Shown here in pieces: positions 56,601 to 64,000 of a stretch of 64,000 bases of DNA (within the stretch, counting starts at the first letter, position 1; each line of letters starts with the position of its first letter). The notes below the pieces were generated by a model that was not told where the DNA came from, did not search any database, and saw only the letters and a list, made by a program, of their open reading frames with translations. This stretch comes from Rhabditoides inermis (lineage: Eukaryota > Nematoda > Chromadorea > Rhabditida > Rhabditidae), in the NCBI GenBank assembly GCA_963966185.1, contig CAWZYM010000104.1, forward strand, positions 423,307-487,306, in the 5' to 3' direction. The position numbers and the translations under genes were made by a program.

Positions 56601-58029
56601 TGAATCAACGATCGAAATGGCAGGTGAGTCTGATAGTGTTACCGTAGCAAAGATAGTTTCCAAGTGATGTCCGTTGTCAGGTCCAGCAAGAAGAATGAGC
56701 TGTGTTTGAATGGAGATAAAGTACTGGGTGTAGCTCTTGAACACTTGAGGTCCGGCACAGAACGTTTGGTAGATGTACTGTAAATATGGTATCATATTTT
56801 CGATGATATTTCTGTGTTAGTCTACTCACGTATGCAATGTTGCTTTGATCTTCGGTGTTGCACGTTCCATCCCACTCCTTTGAAGCGGACTTTTCGCTCG
56901 AACCAGACTTGGACTTGGAGCCGTGCGATGCCTTCTTGTTCTTGCTTCCACTGCCTCCCTTCAGCTTCTTTCCCTTTTTCTCACACTTGTCCGTGAAATC
57001 AGGGCAAGACTGCTTGACTTTCTTCTTGTCTTCAGCATACAGGAAGTTCCACTCGATGTCGATTTGAGTGAAAAACGCGCTGCTCTGAGCAGCAGTGATC
57101 ACTTTTCCGCTGGAGTAAGTCATGAAAATGTCACAGTAGAAGACAATCGGCAGCTGGAGGAACTCGTCAATCTTGCTTCCGGCTGTCACTCCATTCTCCT
57201 CCATCACTGCAGAATCAGTCACATTCGACAACATCGGAGAAGCGAGTCCATAGCTGGTCAGCACATCGTACACTACCGCGTAATACTGAAATACGAAAAT
57301 GCCTAATAGTGAACCATTCATGAATAGGAATTCCTACCTTATACTTGTTCTCGCTGGTGAACGAGATAGAGTTGTTGAAAAGAAAATGGAGATGTGACTG
57401 AGCTAGCTTAGTGTCGTTGTTGTTGGGAAGAGCGTTGAAAATGGCAGCGAGTTCTTCGTCCAAGAACACTGCAAAATACAAACTATGAGGGGTACCTGAA
57501 TCCAAACTAACTGGATGCAGCAGGTTCACACGTGGCGACGTCGATGGTGTAAGGAACTGCGGGGTTGGCGTTCTCATTCGGAATGATCCTGCTGACTGCA
57601 AAATCGTACATTAGTTTCACGAATAACATGCTGTCGCATATGATACTCACTGGCAGAGACGTTGAAGAAGAATTGAAGCTCGGGACGGGCGATGATTTGC
57701 TCGCGAAGAGTGCTGGAGACCTGGGCTCCATAGAACCAATCGAAAAAGACTCCTTCGGGTGTGTTGGAGAAGGTCCACTTCACATTCACATTCAGGTTGA
57801 AGTCCATGGCGCGAATCTCTGTGATCTTGGCCTCCAGCTCTTCACACGCAGCTCCCAGCAGTTGGAAGCGTTGCTCGAAGTGCTTGTGCCACCGAAGGTT
57901 GTATGTGGACGGGACACTCATCGACTGTTGGTTGCAGAAGAACCATGCCACGCCTCCCCTGGTGTAGTCAGGATTGCACGCCGCAGACGCGCCCGCCACC
58001 AGGAGGGAGAGAACGAGGACGATCTTCAT
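53666..58029 (-). pseudogene. Array copy C7: two-module gene with nonsense codon at residue 919
   Basis: Same exon structure as C6 and almost identical to it, but AAG at the end of exon 13 is TAG (54688-54686, CTA on +), changing K919 to stop. The break falls just after the second Lys/Ser/Gly linker. A truncated secreted protein of 918 residues would lose the last 266 residues, that is the second half of module 2. Exon 13 has 140 bases, so skipping it would shift the frame and not rescue the gene. All splice sites, promoter and start are intact, so the copy may still be transcribed and be subject to nonsense-mediated decay. It is either a young pseudogene or a truncated variant. Confidence 0.8.
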
Positions 58030-59094
58030 CCTGAACGAGTCAGTATGAACACAAATTCGAGAAAAGAATGTGGAAGAGCATAGCGGAATTATGTGAATGC
58101 AAGCCGTAGAGGATGTTGATGTGATGACTGACTCCGGCGCTCTGCTTTTATGCAGCCATTTTTGCCGTTTTGAATGAAACGTGGCGAAAGTACACGTAAA
58201 AGTCTGCACTGAAAAAATACCAGGCGAACGTTTCGATCAAAATCAGAAATCAAATACTGTTAATCATTTTATCTACCACTCTTTTGAAATGTGAGCAATT
58301 GTAAAACGTGGATTCGGGAGATTCAATGTGAAGTGTGATGTAACGTGCTATACAAACCAGATTCAAAACTGGATGAATCTTTTTCGTATTACTTTTTTAG
58401 TTGAATAAAGAAACATACCGTTCTTTGCGTTTAACATGGTTACTATTTCAACACACACTCGGTGATTCGGATGAAAACTGTACTGTTCGAATTCTAGGAT
58501 AAACAATGCTGAAAACCGTTTTCTTTGTTGTTGTTGTTGTACATATGCCAAGTTTTAAAATATGTCGAAATTTATCAATCTGAAATTGTTCTCAGTTTGT
58601 CACCAACATTTATAGCTTCAAAAAGAGATCTCCTAAGAACATGAGCAACTAACACCATGAAGTCCACGCTTTCAGACCAGTCTCGTTTGCGCACGACGTT
58701 ATTTGAGAAACCAGATACGATTTTTGTTGCACTATTTTTGTCTCGTTGAAACATATAAAATGACATCATATTTTTGAAATTTGAACCATTTTGAACACAT
58801 CCAGAAATTGCCACCTGGACTAATTGCCAGTTGAAGATGAGTGATTGCGCAAATCTACCTCCAACTCCCTCTTTTATGGCTCTCTCCCTTTGGAAAAATG
58901 CCGAGTCTTGGCATCAAGCCACGCCGCCACACAGTCACTCATCTTGAACTGGTATTCAGGGTGGCCATTCCTGGATGTGCATACATACGCTACATACATA
59001 CGCTGATATAAAACCGCTTCAACCGTTCACAGTGAATCATAAGAAAACTTGGCTTAGAATGCACACTTTATTTTTTCAAGATATGGTTTAGAGT
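58030..59094. repeat. C7-C8 spacer, type B
   Basis: 1065 bases, nearly identical to 52601-53665. TATA-like box of C7 at 58145-58152. Confidence 0.75.
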
Positions 59095-62000
59095 TCACAG
59101 AGCAGGAGTAGTGTTTTCGTCTTCGAAGTCCTCTTCTCCGATGAGACAAAGAATCGCCTGGAACTTGTTGGAATCGCACGACTTGAGCTCAGCACGAGCA
59201 GACGACGTGAGAGTAGAAGTGGCAGTGGCGATGTACTCCAGAGAAGTGGACTCCTCGTAGAAATCGCCCACGCTGCACTCCGAATACGAATACGCTTGCA
59301 CCTCGACCACCTGAAACGTAGTTCAAAGTGTGTCTCGTTCCATCAGAACAGTGCTTACCATGGTGACGAAAGAAGAAGCTTCAACCGAGAGCGACTGGCA
59401 TGACTCGAACACCTCAACGTAAGCGGCAGCAAACTCGGAAGAGATCTGTTCCAGAAGCGCTTTGAATGCGGTAAGCGAGAACTGCGAACGCATTTCAAAG
59501 GCAATATAGATCTGGCTTTGTTGTTCAGCAGTCATATCCAGGAACACATTGTTGCACTCCACAGAAATCATTTCTGCAAACACAAAACTCAATTACACAT
59601 TGTATGGATCTGATATACCTTGGAAAACGGGCGGAAGAACTGTGATGTCAACAATTTCTCCAGCCTCCTGGCGTCCGAGCAGCTGGATAGAAGTCGAGAC
59701 TATAAAGTGGATTCATATTTTGGAAACGCATGTGAGACATACATTGCGACACACTGAAACATCCCTTGCACTTGGAAATGAGCTCTGTCTTAACAGAAAC
59801 GTCAAGTGCCTCGAAAAGAGTGAAGAACTCCAGAACGGTGGAAGACTCCCATTTGGAGTCGTCACACTTCTTTGACTTCAGCTGCAATTCAAACGTTGTA
59901 CCTGATTATAAAACTTGATGTTACCTCATCGAACAACGCTTGAACTTGGCTAACGTACTGCACATCAACAGAGTTGACGAAGATAAGCTCGAACGAGAGG
60001 ATGTAAGAGGTGTATTTCTTGAAGACCATCTCTCCACAGTAGAACGCTTGCTTTGCGTACTGAACAAAAATGTTAATGCGAGACCCTTGGTGAAATGCTT
60101 ACATAGACGATGGACTAGGAGTCGTCTTCGTTGCAAGATCCATCCCACTCCTTTGACTCTGACTTTTCGTTCGAACCCGACTTGGATCCCTTTCCGTGCG
60201 AGCCGCTCTTGCTACCTCCGTGAAGCTTCTTCTTCTTCTTGTCTAGAACAAACACTATTTTCAGCATTCAAAAGATGGTAACCATGGTATTGATCGAAGA
60301 ATCCGTGGCAGTTCTCCTTGGCCACCTTTTTCTCAGAAGGTGTGAGGAACTTCCATCCAATGTAGATCTGGGTGTTGAATGCCAAGTCGGCCTCCACAGT
60401 AATGCTCTCTCCACACGCAAACTTGATCCACATGTCGCAGTTGTATTTGGTTAGGGTATAGAAAAAAGAGCCGACAGCGGTTCCGTTGGTCGCTCCGATC
60501 TCCTCCATGAACGAAGTGTTGGTCACGTTGGCTAGCATAGGATTCATCAGTCCAAGCTGGATCAGAACACTGTTCACGTAAGTGTAGTACTGAAATCGGT
60601 TATCAGAAGATCATTGAAAACCATTATACCTCGAACTCGAACTTGAAGTAGTGGCTTTTGCCGGACAGGAAAATGAGCTGATACTGTTGGTCAGTGGACA
60701 AACTGTTCCACGTCTCGTTCAGTTGGATATCGATGAGCACTAAAAAGAAGGCAAACACATGTAGTTTGTTCCTGACAAATGATAACTCACTCTGAACAGA
60801 CGATTCACACGAATCAACATCGATGGGATGGAATTCGATGGGGTTCTTAGCTTGCTCCCTGATCAGCGCGTTGACTAAAACACAAACAACTTTGATGTGT
60901 TTTCAATCGTTCGTCGCTCACATTCGTCGTAAGCAAACATGAAGTCCATCTTGTAGAAGAGTTCGATGCGGAGCTCCCAGTCAAGTTTGAAGAAGAATTC
61001 ATACAAAATGGCGTACTCCGGGGTCATCTCGAAATCAACCTTGACGGAGAAATCAGTGATCGTGGTGTTTTTGAGAATGTTAGTAATTGTGTCGCTCAGT
61101 TCGGGACAGAGAGCTGCTAGGAGTTGTGCGCGTGGCTCGAACACAGCATTCCACTTTTTGTAGTATCCCGGAGTTCCCATTGCAATGTTGTTCATCAGAC
61201 TCCAGCCGATCGTGTTGTAGGGGAACGGGTTGTAGAATGTGACGAGGCTCTTCTTGGCACATTCCTCAACACTATAGAAGATGGTGGGAGCACAGTGAGC
61301 GAGACGCTCGTGGGTCTCGAAATCGAGCTCGCGAAGACACGAGTCAACAGCAGCCAGCACCTCAGACTCCATGAAGAAGTCAAACAGAGCCAGTTGCGAG
61401 AATGCGTAGTACTGCGCGGATTCAATCTGCAAACGATTAGAATCAAATGTCAGTTGAAATTATTCATAATAAACATACCGTAGCTGTGAAAGTAGTGTTG
61501 TCCTGGACGTCACTGCTGAGGGAAGTGAAGAGGTTGAGCTCGAAAACTGCGGAGAATTCGACAGAGATGCTAGCGATAGCCTGGGAGATGGATGCAGCAT
61601 CGAAGTACTTGTGCGAGTGGCACGAGAACACCACAAACAGTTGGCACTTCTGCTCGAAAGTCAACACCATGTACGCATCAAACACATTCACGGAGATGAG
61701 GGCTAAATGTGATATGTTGAGTTGCAATAGCTTGCAGTCCAATGTTCAGTGTACCTTGGAAGACCTCGGGAATATCAGTGAACTCCACTGTCTCGTTGAC
61801 GCGTCCTATCACAGCGATGATCGTTTGGACTGAAATTTGCCATAACACTATGATTTGTTCCTTTGGCTATTAAAAATCAGTGAACTCACACTTGTGCGGG
61901 TTGAAAAAGATGTCACAGTCAGCGACAATTTCAGACCTCACAGACACGTCGAGTTTCGCGACTTCTTGAAGGAATGCATAGACGTATGTAGTGGAGATGT

Positions 62001-63458
62001 CAGCGTTTGTGAAAGTCATTCCGTTGAGCTGAATCAACGATCGAAATGGCAGGTGAGTCTGATAGTGTTACCGTAGCAAAGATAGTTTCCAAGTGATGTC
62101 CGTTGTCAGGTCCAGCAAGAAGAATGAGCTGTGTTTGAATGGAGATAAAGTACTGGGTGTAGCTCTTGAACACTTGAGGTCCGGCACAGAACGTTTGGTA
62201 GATGTACTGTAAATATGGTATCATATTTTCGATGATGTTTCTGTGTTAGTCTACTCACGTATGCAATGTTGCTTTGATCTTCGGTGTTGCACGTTCCATC
62301 CCACTCCTTTGAAGCGGACTTTTCGCTCGAACCAGACTTGGACTTGGAGCCGTGCGATGCCTTCTTGTTCTTGCTTCCACTGCCTCCCTTCAGCTTCTTT
62401 CCCTTTTTCTCACACTTGTCCGTGAAATCAGGGCAAGACTGCTTGACTTTCTTCTTGTCTTCAGCATACAGGAAGTTCCACTCGATGTCGATTTGAGTGA
62501 AAAACGCGCTGCTCTGAGCAGCAGTGATCACTTTTCCGCTGGAGTAAGTCATGAAAATGTCACAGTAGAAGACAATCGGCAGCTGGAGGAACTCGTCAAT
62601 CTTGCTTCCGGCTGTCACTCCATTCTCCTCCATCACTGCAGAATCAGTCACATTCGACAACATCGGAGAAGCGAGTCCATAGCTGGTCAGCACATCGTAC
62701 ACTACCGCGTAATACTGAAATACGAAAATGCCTAATAGTGAACCATTCATGAATAGGAATTCCTACCTTATACTTGTTCTCGCTGGTGAACGAGATAGAG
62801 TTGTTGAAAAGAAAATGGAGATGTGACTGAGCTAGCTTAGTGTCGTTGTTGTTGGGAAGAGCGTTGAAAATGGCAGCGAGTTCTTCGTCCAAGAACACTG
62901 CAAAATACAAACTATGAGGGGTACCTGAATCCAAACTAACTGGATGCAGCAGGTTCACACGTGGCGACGTCGATGGTGTAAGGAACTGCGGGGTTGGCGT
63001 TCTCATTCGGAATGATCCTGCTGACTGCAAAATCGTACATTAGTTTCACGAATAACATGCTGTCGCATATGATACTCACTGGCAGAGACGTTGAAGAAGA
63101 ATTGAAGCTCGGGACGGGCGATGATTTGCTCGCGAAGAGTGCTGGAGACCTGGGCTCCATAGAACCAATCGAAAAAGACTCCTTCGGGTGTGTTGGAGAA
63201 GGTCCACTTCACATTCACATTCAGGTTGAAGTCCATGGCGCGAATCTCTGTGATCTTGGCCTCCAGCTCTTCACACGCAGCTCCCAGCAGTTGGAAGCGT
63301 TGCTCGAAGTGCTTGTGCCACCGAAGGTTGTATGTGGACGGGACACTCATCGACTGTTGGTTGCAGAAGAACCATGCCACGCCTCCCCTGGTGTAGTCAG
63401 GATTGCACGCCGCAGACGCGCCCGCCACCAGGAGGGAGAGAACGAGGACGATCTTCAT
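59095..63458 (-). pseudogene. Array copy C8: two-module gene with the same nonsense codon at residue 919
   Basis: Nearly identical to C7, including TAG in place of AAG at the end of exon 13 (60117-60115). It adds a private replacement in exon 8 (VDVFDAY to VNVFDAY) and a haplotype A 5' UTR (ATGATCACATAATCG upstream of the start). The shared nonsense codon means C7 and C8 arose by duplication or conversion after the mutation. Other frames and splice sites are intact. Predicted product is 918 residues. Confidence 0.8.
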
Positions 63459-64000
63459 CCTGAACGAGTCAGTATGATCACATAATCGAGGAAAGAATGT
63501 GGAAGAGCATAGCGGAATGATGTGAATGAAAGCCGTAAAGGATGTTGATGTGATGACTGACTCCGGCGCTCTGCTTTTATGCAGCTATTTTTGCCGTTTT
63601 GAATGAAACGTGGCGAAAGTACACGTAAAAGTCTGCACTGAAAAAATACCAGGCGAACGTTTCGATCAAAATCAGAAATCAAATACTGTTAATCATTTTA
63701 TCTACCACTCTTTTGAAATGTGAGCAATTGTAAAACGTGGATTCGGGAGATTCAATGTGAAGTGTGATGTAACGTGCTATACAAACCAGATTCAAAACTG
63801 GATGAATCTTTTTCGTATTACTTTTTTAGTTGAATAAAGAAACATACCGTTCTTTGCGTTTAACATGGTTACTATTTCAACACACACTCGGTGATTCGGA
63901 TGAAAACTGTACTGTTCGAATTCTAGGATAAACAATGCTGAAAACCGTTTTCTTTGTTGTTGTTGTTGTACATATGCCAAGTTTTAAAATATGTCGAAAT
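63459..64000. repeat. Upstream flank of C8, chimeric A/B spacer, cut by window edge
   Basis: The first 80 or so bases are type A (GATCACATAATCGAGG, GAAAGCCGTAAAGG); from about 63600 it is type B (GTGGCGAAAG, GTCTGCACTG, CAAATACTGTTAATC). The switch lies between about 63540 and 63615, around the TATA-like box (63574-63581). The rest follows type B to the end of the window, so another gene copy probably lies beyond. Confidence 0.75.

Noticed and set aside
1..64000. CRISPR array, bacterial operon or prophage
   Set aside because: The regular repeats are whole intron-containing eukaryotic genes; no short spaced repeats, Shine-Dalgarno-linked gene strings or phage genes are present.

Overview
The window looks like genomic DNA from a nematode. 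The evidence is many compact GT-AG introns with TTTCAG-like acceptors, an FBXA-like F-box gene, a secreted Kunitz/EB/lustrin-repeat protein, and a Ty3/gypsy-like LTR element. A clade V (rhabditid or diplogastrid) worm is my inference; the species cannot be named from the sequence. All gene models were built by hand from splice signals and reading-frame phase and have no transcript support.

Left 11.7 kb: single-copy DNA rich in (CT/GA)n microsatellites. A tiny two-exon gene on the + strand (772-1023) encodes a 67-residue secreted four-cysteine peptide. It converges on a 17-exon minus-strand gene (1053-6153) for a secreted protein with two EB modules followed by alternating lustrin-type cysteine repeats and four Kunitz domains. 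Next comes a 12-exon minus-strand F-box gene (6831-10899, 425 aa), with a GC-AG intron and two copies of a 120-bp dispersed repeat in its introns.

11.7-64 kb: a tandem array of eight near-identical minus-strand genes with a period of 5.43 or 5.50 kb. Complete copies are C1 12120-16483, C2 26299-30661, C3 31798-36165, C4 37303-41670, C5 42804-47171, C6 48237-52600, C7 53666-58029 and C8 59095-63458; the array probably runs past the right edge. The 18-exon structure resolved in C1 predicts a secreted protein of 1184 aa that I do not recognise. It consists of two homologous modules of about 585 residues with matching intron phases, so an old internal duplication lies inside a much younger array. 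Copies are mosaics of two haplotypes (A and B) with two spacer types, which points to unequal crossing-over or gene conversion. C7 and C8 share a nonsense codon (K919 to stop).

17524-26269: an 8.7-kb LTR retroelement sits in the C1-C2 spacer. Its 784-bp LTRs look identical and it is flanked by a 4-bp target duplication, so the insertion is recent. In the same orientation as the array it encodes one long ORF: Gag with two zinc knuckles, then an envelope-like membrane glycoprotein segment, then an aspartic protease. A second acidic ORF overlaps in the -1 frame. There is no reverse transcriptase, RNase H or integrase, so it must depend on another element. It lands directly behind the poly(A) hexamer of C2 and about 1 kb upstream of C1, where it could affect both genes.
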